From: Haliea alexandrii
GTDB lineage: Bacteria; Pseudomonadota; Gammaproteobacteria; Pseudomonadales; Halieaceae
Reading direction: 5' to 3'
Assembly (NCBI RefSeq): GCF_003719295.1
Contig: NZ_RFLW01000001.1
Location: 248,001-312,000, forward strand
DNA: 64,000 bases
Part shown: positions 35,631-46,993 of the stretch, one piece after another
Layout of the letters: every line of letters starts with the position of its first letter
Numbering within the stretch: the first letter of the stretch is position 1
Program-made: the position numbers and the translations under genes
The notes under the pieces: model-generated
Told to the model about the DNA's origin: nothing
Seen by the model: only the letters and a program-made list of their open reading frames with translations
The model's database searches: none

Positions 35631-36727
35631 AACAGTTGGCTCCGAGCGTAGTCGACCACCTGCTGGCGATTGCCGCGGAACAATTCCGTGCCATCGCGCT
35701 GTGCCAGCTGGTAGCTGTACATCGGGTCGTAATAGGCTTCTAGCAGCTCACGGATCCAGCCCCGATGCACCTGGGGGTCGCCCCTGCTGTGCTGCAGGTC
35801 AAACGCCTGTTCCATGGTTGCACGCAGCGCCTGGTGGCGCGCGCCGCCCAAACGCTTGCGAATACCGTCCAGCCCTTCCAGCAGGCGCGCCCGGTGCAGG
35901 GCGGGCCCTTCGACAGTCCCGTGGCGGAGCGCGTAGCGAGCGCCCAGGTCATTGATGTAGTCATCGAGGATCACCGCCACGCGCTCCTCCAACGGCTCCT
36001 CCACCACCAACAGCGGCGCCTGCTGCATGTGTTGCCGAAGATTCTCGGGCAGCGCCAGGCGCCCGATAAGGCGGCCCTCGTCTTCCAGCACAACCGGGCC
36101 GGAACGGCGCGCGAGCTGCTGCAGAAAAGCAATACTGACGGCGTTTTCAAAGTCGATCTGGCTCGGTTGGGGCTCCGGCAGGTGGCCAAAACTCGAGCCG
36201 CGGTGGCGGGCCATGCCCTCCAGGTCCAGCGCACCCTGCAGCGCGTGAATGACGCGGGTTTTGCCGGTGCCGGTACGGCCGCTGACCAGTACCAGGCGCG
36301 CCTGCTGCAGTGAGTGGGCCAGCTCCTCCAGCAAGAAACGGCGCAGCGCCTTGTAGCCGCCTTCGATACGGGGGTAAACAATGCCCTCATCGGCCAACCA
36401 CTGCTGCACCGTCTGCGAGCGCAGACCACCGCGCCAGCAGTACAGATAGCCCTGCGGGTGGCGGCGGGCAAACTCGCACCAGGCGGCAACCCGGCGCTCG
36501 CGCTCGTCACCGGCCACCAGCCGGTGGCCCAGGGCAATGGCCGCGTCCTGCCCACGCTGCTTGTAGCAGGTGCCTACCTGGGCACGCTCTTCATCGGTCA
36601 TCAGCGGCAGGCTGGTGGCGCCGGGGAAAGCACCGTGCGCGAATTCGCCCGGCGAACGCAGGTCCATGAAGACAGCCTCGTCCAGGAACAGGCGGCGGTA
36701 GTCGGCGCTTACCGGCAGGTCAGCCAC
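35624..36727 (-). CDS. mnmH: tRNA 2-selenouridine synthase
   Basis: 367 residues. Rhodanese domain with CYKQRGQDAAIALGH and active cysteine 97 in YCWRGG, then a P-loop domain GRTGTGKT at 150-157. MnmH replaces the sulfur of 2-thiouridine at the wobble base of tRNA-Lys, Glu and Gln by selenium, using selenophosphate. Directly upstream of selD on the same strand, forming the tRNA-selenium operon. No selA or selB is in the window. Confidence 0.95.
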   Translation of the reverse strand: MADLPVSADYRRLFLDEAVFMDLRSPGEFAHGAFPGATSLPLMTDEERAQVGTCYKQRGQDAAIALGHRLVAGDERERRVAAWCEFARRHPQGYLYCWRGGLRSQTVQQWLADEGIVYPRIEGGYKALRRFLLEELAHSLQQARLVLVSGRTGTGKTRVIHALQGALDLEGMARHRGSSFGHLPEPQPSQIDFENAVSIAFLQQLARRSGPVVLEDEGRLIGRLALPENLRQHMQQAPLLVVEEPLEERVAVILDDYINDLGARYALRHGTVEGPALHRARLLEGLDGIRKRLGGARHQALRATMEQAFDLQHSRGDPQVHRGWIRELLEAYYDPMYSYQLAQRDGTELFRGNRQQVVDYARSQLFC

Positions 36728-36735
36728 GTGCAGCG

Positions 36736-37641
36736 TTACTCCATTTCTCCACCGAACAGGTCTATGACCCGCTCCTGCAGACGGGTTACCAGGTCCGACA
36801 TCAGCGCAAAATCCGCATCCAGGCGCGCAGCGTGATCCGCTTCCGGCAGATCTTCGTTTTCCTTCAGCAACTCATCCGAGAATTTCAGGCGCCGCAGACA
36901 GAGGTCCTCTGCCAGTACCAGCGATACCCGCTCCTCCCAGCTGAGCGCGAGGCGCGCCACCTGCTTGCCGGCATTGAGGTGAGTCTCCACCTCTTCACCC
37001 AGCAAATCAACGCCGCGACAGCGCACTACGCCGCCTTCATCGCCGGGCTCGCGCAGTTCGCACTCTTCCCCCAGCGCGAAATCCTGAGGCAGGCTCTGGT
37101 GGGCCAGCCACGCCGTCATGCTGGCGGTTGGCGCATTGTTGACCTGTGGCAGCACCACCGGGAAGCTGCCGATGCACTCGCGCAGCAGGTTCAGGAACTC
37201 CTCGGCGCGGGCCGCGCTGGTGGCATCGACAAACACCCAGTTGGCGCGCGTATCGATGTAGGCGTAGAGATACGCAGAACGGGTGAAGGCGCGCGGCAGG
37301 CAATCGAGAACAATCTCGTCCTGCAGCGTCAAACGTTCCTTGCGGTACACCTTGCGCCCCTGGTCGTCTTCAATCGCCGCGACCTTCTCCGCCAGTTGTT
37401 CGCGCACTACAGTGGACGGCAGCAGACGCTCCTCGCGACGCAAGCGCAACAGGAAACGGCCGTCAACCGGATGCACCAGTGCTTCTGTCTCACCACCCAA
37501 TGCCGGCACCCAGCCCAGGGATACCGGCTGGGTAGCCGCACAGTGCTGGAAGAGGCGCTGTGCCAACTGGGTTTCGAGTTGCTCGGCTGCAAGGGAAAAA
37601 GGCGTTGTGAGGCGATATGCCCGCACGTTTTTGAACCACAT
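36736..37641 (-). CDS. rdgC: Recombination-associated protein RdgC
   Basis: 301 residues, the usual length, starting MWFKNVRAYRLT with the family-typical AQRLFQHCA region and a C-terminal VTRLQERVIDLFGG. RdgC forms a dimeric ring on DNA that limits RecA access. It lies eight bases before mnmH and may share its transcript. Confidence 0.93.
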   Translation of the reverse strand: MWFKNVRAYRLTTPFSLAAEQLETQLAQRLFQHCAATQPVSLGWVPALGGETEALVHPVDGRFLLRLRREERLLPSTVVREQLAEKVAAIEDDQGRKVYRKERLTLQDEIVLDCLPRAFTRSAYLYAYIDTRANWVFVDATSAARAEEFLNLLRECIGSFPVVLPQVNNAPTASMTAWLAHQSLPQDFALGEECELREPGDEGGVVRCRGVDLLGEEVETHLNAGKQVARLALSWEERVSLVLAEDLCLRRLKFSDELLKENEDLPEADHAARLDADFALMSDLVTRLQERVIDLFGGEME

Positions 37642-37754
37642 AAGATACTCCGCTGGGGGCCGCCGGTCGCGGCGGTGAAAAAGGCGGATTGTACCTCAAG
37701 GAGTGCGGCGGTATGGCCTTTGCTAGCTGCAAGGCGGTGGTCGGTCAATCGCGA

Positions 37755-38027
37755 CTAGTGCTCCAAATCGCTGTGACAGAGCATTAACATGTGATTGTAG
37801 TGATCAAGGGTGTATCCGTGGAGAGTTTGGATGTCGCCAAAATCCGGGTACTGCACATGGATGGCCCGGCTCTCCCCATCGTAGACAAGCGCGGTGGGAT
37901 GGCCTCTTTCGAGTTGTAACAACTGCCAGGGCAGAAGGACTGCAGCATCAGTGGGTACACGGAAAATACTGCCTTCATTCATGCGCGCTTCGCCACTGAA
38001 AGGTATCGCTCGATTTCGATCATTCAT
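37755..38027 (-). CDS. Hypothetical protein
   Basis: 90 residues, no signal peptide, membrane segment or recognised motif. It contains TDAAVLLPWQLLQLERGHPT and an acidic, histidine-rich C-terminus. AGAGGA nine bases ahead supports ATG 38027; ATG 37982 is the alternative. The codon use is less GC-biased than neighbours. The 212 bases beyond it, up to the glyoxalase, hold no recognisable feature apart from the latter's AAGGAG site. Confidence 0.45.
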   Translation of the reverse strand: MNDRNRAIPFSGEARMNEGSIFRVPTDAAVLLPWQLLQLERGHPTALVYDGESRAIHVQYPDFGDIQTLHGYTLDHYNHMLMLCHSDLEH

Positions 38028-38239
38028 GCCACGTATCCTCTTCCAGCATTACCGCTTCAGATCCATTTTTCCGCTGGATTTTTTCCTCAACTTGCACACT
38101 ACTTAAATGCAACATCTGTGAGAAGTGAGGCCTTACCAAACGTTACGGAGTTCAGTGGCTCGCTGAACAGCCTCTTTACGGCTGACTTGCAGCTGTGGAC
38201 TGACACCCATAAAGTACGCCTCACACTAAGGAGAACCAC

Positions 38240-38680
38240 ATGCAATACCTGCACACCATGGTCCGCGCCAGCGACCTGGACGCTTCGCTGGACTTTTACT
38301 GCGACAAGCTGGGGCTGGTGGAAGTGAACCGCTACGACAGCGAGGGCGGGCGCTTCACCCTAGTCTACCTGGCCGCTCCGGGCGATGTCGAGCACGCCAG
38401 CACCGCGAGCAGTCCGTTGCTGGAAATCACCTGGAACTGGGACCCGGAAAGCTACAGTGGCGGCCGCAACTTCGGCCACCTGGCGTACCGCGTGGAGGAT
38501 ATCTACGCCCTCTGCCAGCGCCTGCTGGACGCGGGCGTCACCATCAACCGCCCGCCGCGCGATGGCCACATGGCCTTTATCCGCTCCCCGGATGGTATTT
38601 CCGTTGAGCTGCTACAGGCCGGAGACAGCCTGCCGGCCGCCGAGCCCTGGGCCTCCATGCCCAATACGGGCACCTGGTAG
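38240..38680 (+). CDS. gloA: Lactoylglutathione lyase (glyoxalase I), VOC superfamily
   Basis: 146 residues, two beta-alpha-beta-beta-beta modules. Metal ligands of the GlxI pattern are visible: His5, Glu in LLEITWN (about 62), His in FGHLAYRV and Glu in SVELLQ. It isomerises the methylglyoxal-glutathione hemithioacetal to S-lactoylglutathione. Start follows AAGGAGAACC. VOC paralogues can differ in substrate, so the activity is inferred from ligands. Confidence 0.85.
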   Translation: MQYLHTMVRASDLDASLDFYCDKLGLVEVNRYDSEGGRFTLVYLAAPGDVEHASTASSPLLEITWNWDPESYSGGRNFGHLAYRVEDIYALCQRLLDAGVTINRPPRDGHMAFIRSPDGISVELLQAGDSLPAAEPWASMPNTGTW

Positions 38681-38697
38681 CCCCGCGGGGTGCAGGC

Positions 38698-39399
38698 TTA
38701 CTTGCGCAGAAACGCGAGTATCCAGCGCCCAACGCGCTCCGCTTCGGCGTCTTCCGCCAGCGAAGCCATGCCGCGAGTGTAGGCCTCTTCACCAATGCGC
38801 TCACGGCGAAATTGCATCACCTCCTGCGCATATCCCGGCACGAACTCGGGGTGCCCCTGGAACGTGAGTATGTGCTCACCTACCTGGCAGACAGCATTTT
38901 CACAGAACTCGCTGCCGGCCAGCACGTCGGCGCCCAGAGCAGGGCTCACCACCTGATCCTGATGGCTGACCAGAATGGCAAACGCGGCAGCCCCCTGGTC
39001 GTGCCAGGCAGGCAGCTGCTGGAACCGGTGCTGGTGGATACCCACACCCCAACCCTTGGGTGATTTTTCCGTTTTGCCGCCCAGCGCCTGCGCCACCAAC
39101 TGGTGACCAAAACAGATACCCACCAGCTTTTTCCGCCGGGCGTGCAGCTCCCGCACGAAATCCAGCAGGCGGGCAATCCAGGGGTCAGTGTCGTACACGC
39201 TGCTTTTGCTGCCGGTAATCAAGTAGCCGTCCACTTCGTCGATATCCTGCGGGTAAACGCCTTCCTGCACATCGTACACGCGAAACTCGATGGCCGGATC
39301 GAGCCGACCCAGCAAGGCGATGAACATATCGGGGTATTCCCCGAAATCCGGCACCCACTCTGGCCTTACCGCGTCGGTCTTCAAAATTCCCAGTTTCAC
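38698..39399 (-). CDS. Class I glutamine amidotransferase-like protein
   Basis: 233 residues, single GATase1 domain: the nucleophile is in VGICFGHQL (about residue 96) and the His-Glu pair in FQGHPEFV. No synthase domain is attached. Stand-alone members (GMP synthase glutaminase-like or gamma-glutamyl hydrolases such as PuuD-like) act on small amides; the exact role is open. It reads towards the glyoxalase. Confidence 0.85.
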   Translation of the reverse strand: MKLGILKTDAVRPEWVPDFGEYPDMFIALLGRLDPAIEFRVYDVQEGVYPQDIDEVDGYLITGSKSSVYDTDPWIARLLDFVRELHARRKKLVGICFGHQLVAQALGGKTEKSPKGWGVGIHQHRFQQLPAWHDQGAAAFAILVSHQDQVVSPALGADVLAGSEFCENAVCQVGEHILTFQGHPEFVPGYAQEVMQFRRERIGEEAYTRGMASLAEDAEAERVGRWILAFLRK

Positions 39400-39576
39400 C
39401 CTGCGCTTCCTGTATTACCCAACGGCTGAAACGAGCATGGTAGGAGAGCCCCCGTCCACTGTAAATTATTAATGCTCAGCCGCCCTGCGGAATTCTTAAG
39501 CGGCGGGGCCGACAAATTCATGAAACCGTCACACCGCTGTCATGCGGTTGCCATGCGGCAGCGCAACACTGGGCCC

Positions 39577-40107
39577 ATGAAGCTGCTCAATGCCATGCAC
39601 AGGCTCGACCTTCACCTGCTCACCCGCATTTTTCCCCAGGGTGAGCGGCGCACGGTGCGCCCTCTCGCGCGTGCGCTCTCTCGCTCCGGAGACGGCTACC
39701 TGCACGTGCTGGTGCCGATGCTGCTGTGGCTGCTCAACGCTCCCTACGCCGAGGGTTTCGCCACAGCGCTGGCTGTGGCCCTTGCGGCGGAACGCACACT
39801 CTACTGGACCCTGAAAAACAGCCTGCGCCGGCCGCGGCCGCAAGTTGCCGTTCCGGGTTTCCGCAGCCTGATCACGGCATCCGATCAGTTCAGCTTTCCC
39901 TCTGGGCATACTTCAGCGGCCTTCCTGCTGGCGACGATGCTTACCCTGTTCTATGGCGGCCCCTTCGCAGTGGTGTTCGCCTGGGCCTGCGGCGTGGCGA
40001 TGTCACGGGTTCTGCTCGGCGTGCATTTTCCCGGTGATACCGCCGCGGGAGCGATCATGGGCGCGGGCTCGGCACTGCTCACCGCAGGATTGCTGGGGCT
40101 GGCCTGA
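39577..40107 (+). CDS. PAP2-family phosphatase
   Basis: 176 residues from ATG 39577 (a longer frame starts at 39472 without better support). Five or six helices; the PAP2 signature is split as KNSLRRPRPQ, then FPSGHTSAAF and RVLLGVHFPGDTAAG. Likely undecaprenyl-pyrophosphate or phosphatidate phosphatase in the inner membrane. The stop overlaps the start of the glycosyltransferase (TGATG). Confidence 0.85.
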   Translation: MKLLNAMHRLDLHLLTRIFPQGERRTVRPLARALSRSGDGYLHVLVPMLLWLLNAPYAEGFATALAVALAAERTLYWTLKNSLRRPRPQVAVPGFRSLITASDQFSFPSGHTSAAFLLATMLTLFYGGPFAVVFAWACGVAMSRVLLGVHFPGDTAAGAIMGAGSALLTAGLLGLA

Positions 40108-41180
40108 TGCGCATACTCTACGGCGTGCAAGCGACCGGTAACGGCCATATCAGCCGGGCACGGGCAATGGCCGAGGCGTTTCGCGGGCTGGATGTTGACG
40201 TGGTCTGGCTGTTTTCCGGGCGCGCGCCGGAGCAGCTCTTCGACATGGCGCCGTTCGGCAATTACCTGCACCGGCGCGGCCTGACCTTCGCCACCGAAGA
40301 CGGCAGAGTTCGCTACCGGCGCACGGCAAGCCAGAACAACCTGCTGCAGTTCCGGCGGGATATACGCACACTGCCCCTGCAGGGTTTTGATCTGGTGGTC
40401 ACCGACTTCGAGCCTATCGCAGCGCGCGCCGGGCGCAGAGCGGGCATACCCACCATCGGCATTGGCCACCAGTACGCCTTTGGCGGGGCCACGCCCACCC
40501 CGGCGGGGCATTGGCTGGCCCGACGGATCATGCAGTATTTCGCGCCCGTGGACAGGGGCATTGGCCTGCACTGGCACCCGTATGCCAGCAACGTGCTGCC
40601 ACCCATCCTCGACTTGCCCGCACTCGACACCCGGCCACAGGAGCATGTCGTCGTCTATCTGCCCTTCGAGGACGCGCAGCGCGTGATTGACGTACTGCAA
40701 CAGCTGCCAAGGCAGCGTTTCGAACTATTCGGGCCAGGCTTGCCGGAGGCCACATTCGGCAACGTAAAGCAGCACCCGGCGCGGGTTGCCACCTTCAAGC
40801 AGGCGCTGGCGAGTTGCGCGGGCGTTATCTGCAACAGCGGCTTCGAACTGGTGAGTGAGTGTCTGCATTGGCGCAAGCCGGTGCTCACACGGCCCCTGCA
40901 AGGGCAACTGGAGCAGCTGGCCAACGCCATGGCCCTGCGCCAACTCGGCTACGCCAGCGTGGCAGAGGAGCTGACGCCCGCCGCATTGCGCACCTGGCTG
41001 GCCCGACCGACACCACCGCCAACACTACATTACCCGGATGTCGCGGCGGTTCTGGCCCGCTGGCTGGCGGACGGCGCGAGCGGTGAAACAGGCTCGCTGC
41101 AGCGCCAGTTGTGGGGGCGCACATTGCAGCCACGGGAAAACTCGCGCCCCATACTTGGGAATCAGCCGGCCATGGGTTAG
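40107..41180 (+). CDS. MJ1255/VC2487-family glycosyltransferase
   Basis: 357 residues, GT-B fold: GVQATGNGHISRARAMAE at the N-terminus, VTDFEP, and the donor-binding half with CNSGFELVSECLHWRKPVL. The family is conserved and resembles MurG/UDP-GlcNAc transferases; its acceptor is not established. One-base overlap with the PAP2 gene suggests joint action on a polyprenol- or glycerol-linked glycan. Confidence 0.82.
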   Translation: MRILYGVQATGNGHISRARAMAEAFRGLDVDVVWLFSGRAPEQLFDMAPFGNYLHRRGLTFATEDGRVRYRRTASQNNLLQFRRDIRTLPLQGFDLVVTDFEPIAARAGRRAGIPTIGIGHQYAFGGATPTPAGHWLARRIMQYFAPVDRGIGLHWHPYASNVLPPILDLPALDTRPQEHVVVYLPFEDAQRVIDVLQQLPRQRFELFGPGLPEATFGNVKQHPARVATFKQALASCAGVICNSGFELVSECLHWRKPVLTRPLQGQLEQLANAMALRQLGYASVAEELTPAALRTWLARPTPPPTLHYPDVAAVLARWLADGASGETGSLQRQLWGRTLQPRENSRPILGNQPAMG

Positions 41181-41213
41181 CCTGACGCCTCTTCAGGTCG
41201 AGGTATTCACACC

Positions 41214-43460
41214 GTGCTGCGCACACTCTTTATCTTCTGGCTGGCACTCGCCGCGCAGGTTCACGCGTCCGTTGATTTTGTCGGCGGTGAAAGTTGCACC
41301 AGCTGCCATGCGCAAGAGCACGCGCTGTGGCAGGGATCACACCACGACCTGGCGATGACCACGCCAACGCAGGACACGGTGCTGGGCGACTTCGACGAGG
41401 CCACCTTCACCCACCGCGACGTTACCACCACATTCTTCCGCGAGGGTGACCAATGGCTGATCCGCACGGCAGGTGAAGACGGCAAACTGGCCGATTTTCC
41501 GGTGCGCTACACCTTCGGTATCTATCCACTGCAGCAATACCTGCTGCCGCTCTCCCGTGGACGCTTACAGGCCTTTGAAATTGCCTGGGATACGCGCCCG
41601 GCGGCAGAGGGCGGGCAGCGCTGGTTTCACCTGAATCCGGAAGAGATCACCGATCACACAGACCCGCTGCACTGGACCGGACCCTACATGAACTGGAACA
41701 CGCGCTGCGCCGAGTGCCACAGCACCGAGGTGGAAAAGCGCTACGACGCTGCCACACGCAGCTTCGATACCCGCTTCAGCGCGGTAGACGTGAGCTGTGA
41801 GGCCTGCCACGGCCCCGGAGAAGCGCACCTTAGGCTGCTGGAAAACGGCGGCGCCGCGGAAGTCGAGGGGGCCGGTTTCCCGCTTTCGCTGGGCCAGCGG
41901 GGCGACTGGGCCTTCAAAGACGGTGCCGCCATCGCCAGCCGGCTGGAACCGCTGGAGGCAAACACGCAAATCGACAGCTGTGGCCGCTGCCATTCACGGC
42001 GCGGCACCCTGGGGGAATACCACTACGGCAAGCCGCTGCTGGACACCCACCGACTGGCGCTGCCGGAAAGTCCGCTTTACCATCACGATGGGCAAATACG
42101 TGACGAAGTCTTTGTGTACGGCTCCTGGGTGCAGAGCAAAATGCATCAGGCCGGGGTGGTCTGCAGCAACTGCCACGAGCCCCACAGCCTGCAGCTGCGG
42201 GCCCCCGGTAATGGGGTCTGTGCGCAGTGTCACCAGGCGGCAGTCTACGACCAGCCGGCGCACCACCGTCACCCACAGGCCTCCAGCGGTGCGGCCTGTG
42301 CCAACTGCCACATGCCGGAAACCACCTACATGGTGGTGGACCCGCGTCGCGACCACAGCATGCGCATTCCGCGGCCCGATCTGAGCGTGACCATGGGCGT
42401 GCCCAATGCCTGCAACCAGTGTCATACCGACAAGGACGCCAACTGGGCGCTGGCCGCGGTGCGCGACTGGGGCGTGAACTTCACCGACTCCAGCTCCCAC
42501 CCCGCACGCGCCCTGCAGCGATTGCATGAAGGCCAGGTGCAGGCCGTGCCTGATGTGGAGCAGCTGGCGGCGGACGGCAGCACAACCCCCATCATGCGCG
42601 CGACGGCCTTGACCGCCTTGGGACAGGCGGGTGTTGCGCCTGCGCCCGAAGCACAGGCACTGCTGCAATCCAGCGAACCCCTGCTGCGTCTGGGCGCGGT
42701 GCGCCGCCTCGCCAACCAGCCACTGCAACAACGCTATGGTCTGCTGCAGCCGCTGGTGAACGACAGCGTCACGAGTGTGCGCATGGCCGTCGCCGAGAGC
42801 CTCGCACAGGTGCCCCTGGCACAGCTGGCAGAGCCCGATGCCGAGGCGTTGCGCCAGCTGTTTGCTGAGTACAGCGCCATCCAGGCGGAGCACGCCGACA
42901 TGCCCGGTGTTCAGCTGCAGCTGGGCATGTTCCTGCTCAACCGCGGCGACCTGCCAGCCGCTGAAAAGGCCTACCGCGAGGCGCTGCACCTGAATCCACA
43001 GCTACTGCCGGCACGCCTGAACCTCGCCGACCTGCTGCGCCTGCTGCAGCGCGAGGACGAGGCGCGCAGCGAATTGCAGACGGCGCTGGCCATTGCGCCG
43101 GATAACGCTGCGGCACTGCACGCTCTGGGGCTACTGGAAACCCGCGCGGGCAAGCGGGAGGAGGCCATGGACTACCTGCGGCGGGCGGCTGAACTGGAAG
43201 AGCAGGGCACGCGCCATCGCTACGTGTATGCCATCGCCCTGCACGACAGCGGCGAGATAACACAGGCCATTGCCACACTGGAGGCGGTGCAACGCCAGGC
43301 GCCGGGCAACGCGGATATCCTGTTGGCGCTGGTCAACTATACCGCCAACAGCGGGGACCTTGAGCGGGCCCGCCACTGGGCAAAGCTGCTGCTGGCCAGC
43401 GACCCGGACAACCCCAGTTACCGCGCGCTGCTGAGCCGCCTGGAGGGCACCCGCCAGTAA
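41214..43460 (+). CDS. Octaheme c-type cytochrome with HEAT/TPR tail
   Basis: 748 residues from GTG 41214. Signal peptide of about 18 residues. Eight CXXCH haem sites occur: CTSCH (28-32), CAECH, CEACH, CGRCH, CSNCH, CAQCH, CANCH and CNQCH. From about 430 the sequence has HEAT-like repeats (ALTALGQAG, LGAVRRLANQ) and from about 560 tetratricopeptide repeats (AEKAYREALHLNPQL, ALHALGLLETRAGK). A periplasmic electron-transfer or multiheme reductase protein is likely; the family members have no firm substrate. Confidence 0.87.
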   Translation: MLRTLFIFWLALAAQVHASVDFVGGESCTSCHAQEHALWQGSHHDLAMTTPTQDTVLGDFDEATFTHRDVTTTFFREGDQWLIRTAGEDGKLADFPVRYTFGIYPLQQYLLPLSRGRLQAFEIAWDTRPAAEGGQRWFHLNPEEITDHTDPLHWTGPYMNWNTRCAECHSTEVEKRYDAATRSFDTRFSAVDVSCEACHGPGEAHLRLLENGGAAEVEGAGFPLSLGQRGDWAFKDGAAIASRLEPLEANTQIDSCGRCHSRRGTLGEYHYGKPLLDTHRLALPESPLYHHDGQIRDEVFVYGSWVQSKMHQAGVVCSNCHEPHSLQLRAPGNGVCAQCHQAAVYDQPAHHRHPQASSGAACANCHMPETTYMVVDPRRDHSMRIPRPDLSVTMGVPNACNQCHTDKDANWALAAVRDWGVNFTDSSSHPARALQRLHEGQVQAVPDVEQLAADGSTTPIMRATALTALGQAGVAPAPEAQALLQSSEPLLRLGAVRRLANQPLQQRYGLLQPLVNDSVTSVRMAVAESLAQVPLAQLAEPDAEALRQLFAEYSAIQAEHADMPGVQLQLGMFLLNRGDLPAAEKAYREALHLNPQLLPARLNLADLLRLLQREDEARSELQTALAIAPDNAAALHALGLLETRAGKREEAMDYLRRAAELEEQGTRHRYVYAIALHDSGEITQAIATLEAVQRQAPGNADILLALVNYTANSGDLERARHWAKLLLASDPDNPSYRALLSRLEGTRQ

Positions 43461-43478
43461 ACGGCAATGCCGGCGGAA

Positions 43479-44069
43479 TCAGCCGCCGGCCGGGGCAAAC
43501 ACCAGGTTGAACGTCACCGGCACGGCGGTGCTGATCGCGTCCAGACCGGCAACCGACTGCAGCGCCTGCACGCCCGCGGCGAGACCGAAGGTCTCGGCAT
43601 TGATGACCACCGGGCGCGCACTGATTACCCGCAACAAACTGCCCTCGGTACCGGTAACCAGCACCGGCACGGCCAGGCTGGCCTCCTTATCGTGCAGCGT
43701 GAGCACCACTTCAATGTCGGTGGATACCACGCCGCCATCAGTCACGATATCCAGTAGTTCCGGGGACACGTTGGCGCTGATATTCGCCGCGGGAAACTGC
43801 GCCGTTTTGAACAGCAGCTCGCGCATGCGCTCGTTGCGGATGGGAATCATCGTTTCCACGCTGTCGAGGTCGATGCCCACCTGCACCTGCCCCTCGGCAC
43901 TGACAAACCCGACCAGCGAGGTAAAGTGATGGCTCTCGGCAATCGCGTCATTCTTGATCGACAGGAAATCCACACTGGACCGGCTGTTGTCCAACTCCCA
44001 CTGGGCCTGGGCCAGCGTGCTGCCCAACAGCATGGCTGCGGCGAGCAGCCCCTTGCCTATCATCTTCAT
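43479..44069 (-). CDS. yceI: YceI family periplasmic protein
   Basis: 196 residues. The signal peptide ends QAQ and the lipocalin-like YceI domain follows (WELDNSRSSVDFLSIKND, HFTSLVGFV, and GGVVSTDIEVVLTLHD). The family binds polyisoprenoids such as ubiquinone-like lipids. GGAGG seven bases ahead of ATG 44069 decides the start over 44105. It ends 18 bases from the convergent cytochrome. Confidence 0.9.
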   Translation of the reverse strand: MKMIGKGLLAAAMLLGSTLAQAQWELDNSRSSVDFLSIKNDAIAESHHFTSLVGFVSAEGQVQVGIDLDSVETMIPIRNERMRELLFKTAQFPAANISANVSPELLDIVTDGGVVSTDIEVVLTLHDKEASLAVPVLVTGTEGSLLRVISARPVVINAETFGLAAGVQALQSVAGLDAISTAVPVTFNLVFAPAGG

Positions 44070-44165
44070 TGCCTTGCCTCCATCGTCACCGTGAATTCGC
44101 TCCAACTATAACGACTTTGAGCGCAAAGTCCGCTGTCAGTTCACATTGCAGAGCTCAATCGGGCG

Positions 44166-46088
<1,923 letters not shown>

Positions 46089-46144
46089 TTAGTCGAGCCG
46101 GCTGCATTGTACCCCAGCGGCAGGGCAGCACGCCCGTTTCCAGC

Positions 46145-46993
46145 CTAATCCTGCAGATAACCGCCGGAATTCAGGTCCACGGTAAAAGAAACGTCCCAGA
46201 CGCGGGACACGCCGGATTCAATACGGCCATCGGCATGCAATGCCAGCCAGCGGTAGCCCGGTGGCAGGGTATCGGCCCGGAAGTTGTCGCTGTCGGGGGC
46301 AAACTGCACGCAGGTTGACGGCGAGCCGAGCAGGCGCAACCCCCGCCATTCACGATCCACCTCTTGGTGCACATGGCCCCAGAGCACACCGCGCGCCGCG
46401 GGGAACTCCGCCAACACCGCAAACAGCGCATCTGCATCGGCGACGCGCTGCTCATCGAGCCACTGGCAGCCGATCGGCTGAGGATGATGGTGCAGGCACA
46501 CGAGGCTGTACAGGTTCTCATCCGCAGCCAACGCCAGCGCCCGCCGCAACAGCGCCAGCTGCTCTTCACCCAGATAGCCGCCCACTTCGCCCGGCACCTG
46601 GGAATCGAGCATCACCAGCTGCCAGCAACCAAAACGGATGTCGTTGCTGAGCAAGGCGCCGCTGGTGTCCACCTCGACCATGCGCGCGCGATCGTCATGG
46701 TTGCCCGGCAGCCAGAATTGCGGCGCATCGAAGCGATCAAAATAGCCGCGCAGACGCTGGTAGGCTTCGAGAAAACCGTGGTTGGACATGTCGCCGGTGC
46801 CCAGTACCGCATCGACCTGCGGCTGCTCGCGCAGCGCCAGGTCGATCACGGCCTGCAGGGAGTGGTCGGTATCCATGCCCAGCAGCGTCTCACCTGCCTC
46901 ACGGCACAGGTGGGTATCGGTCAGCTGCAGCAGGCGCACCACGCTACCGGATACGGGCACTACCTGGCGTTTGAGTTCAGCCACTGCCATCAA
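46145..46993 (-). CDS. cpdA: 3',5'-cyclic-AMP phosphodiesterase CpdA
   Basis: 282 residues, class III cyclic nucleotide phosphodiesterase: metallophosphatase motifs LTDTHL, GTGDMSNHG, GNHDD, LHHHPQPIG and GHVHQEVD are all present. It hydrolyses cAMP and so tunes CRP signalling. The start overlaps the yqiB stop by four bases (ATGA). Confidence 0.93.
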   Translation of the reverse strand: MMAVAELKRQVVPVSGSVVRLLQLTDTHLCREAGETLLGMDTDHSLQAVIDLALREQPQVDAVLGTGDMSNHGFLEAYQRLRGYFDRFDAPQFWLPGNHDDRARMVEVDTSGALLSNDIRFGCWQLVMLDSQVPGEVGGYLGEEQLALLRRALALAADENLYSLVCLHHHPQPIGCQWLDEQRVADADALFAVLAEFPAARGVLWGHVHQEVDREWRGLRLLGSPSTCVQFAPDSDNFRADTLPPGYRWLALHADGRIESGVSRVWDVSFTVDLNSGGYLQD

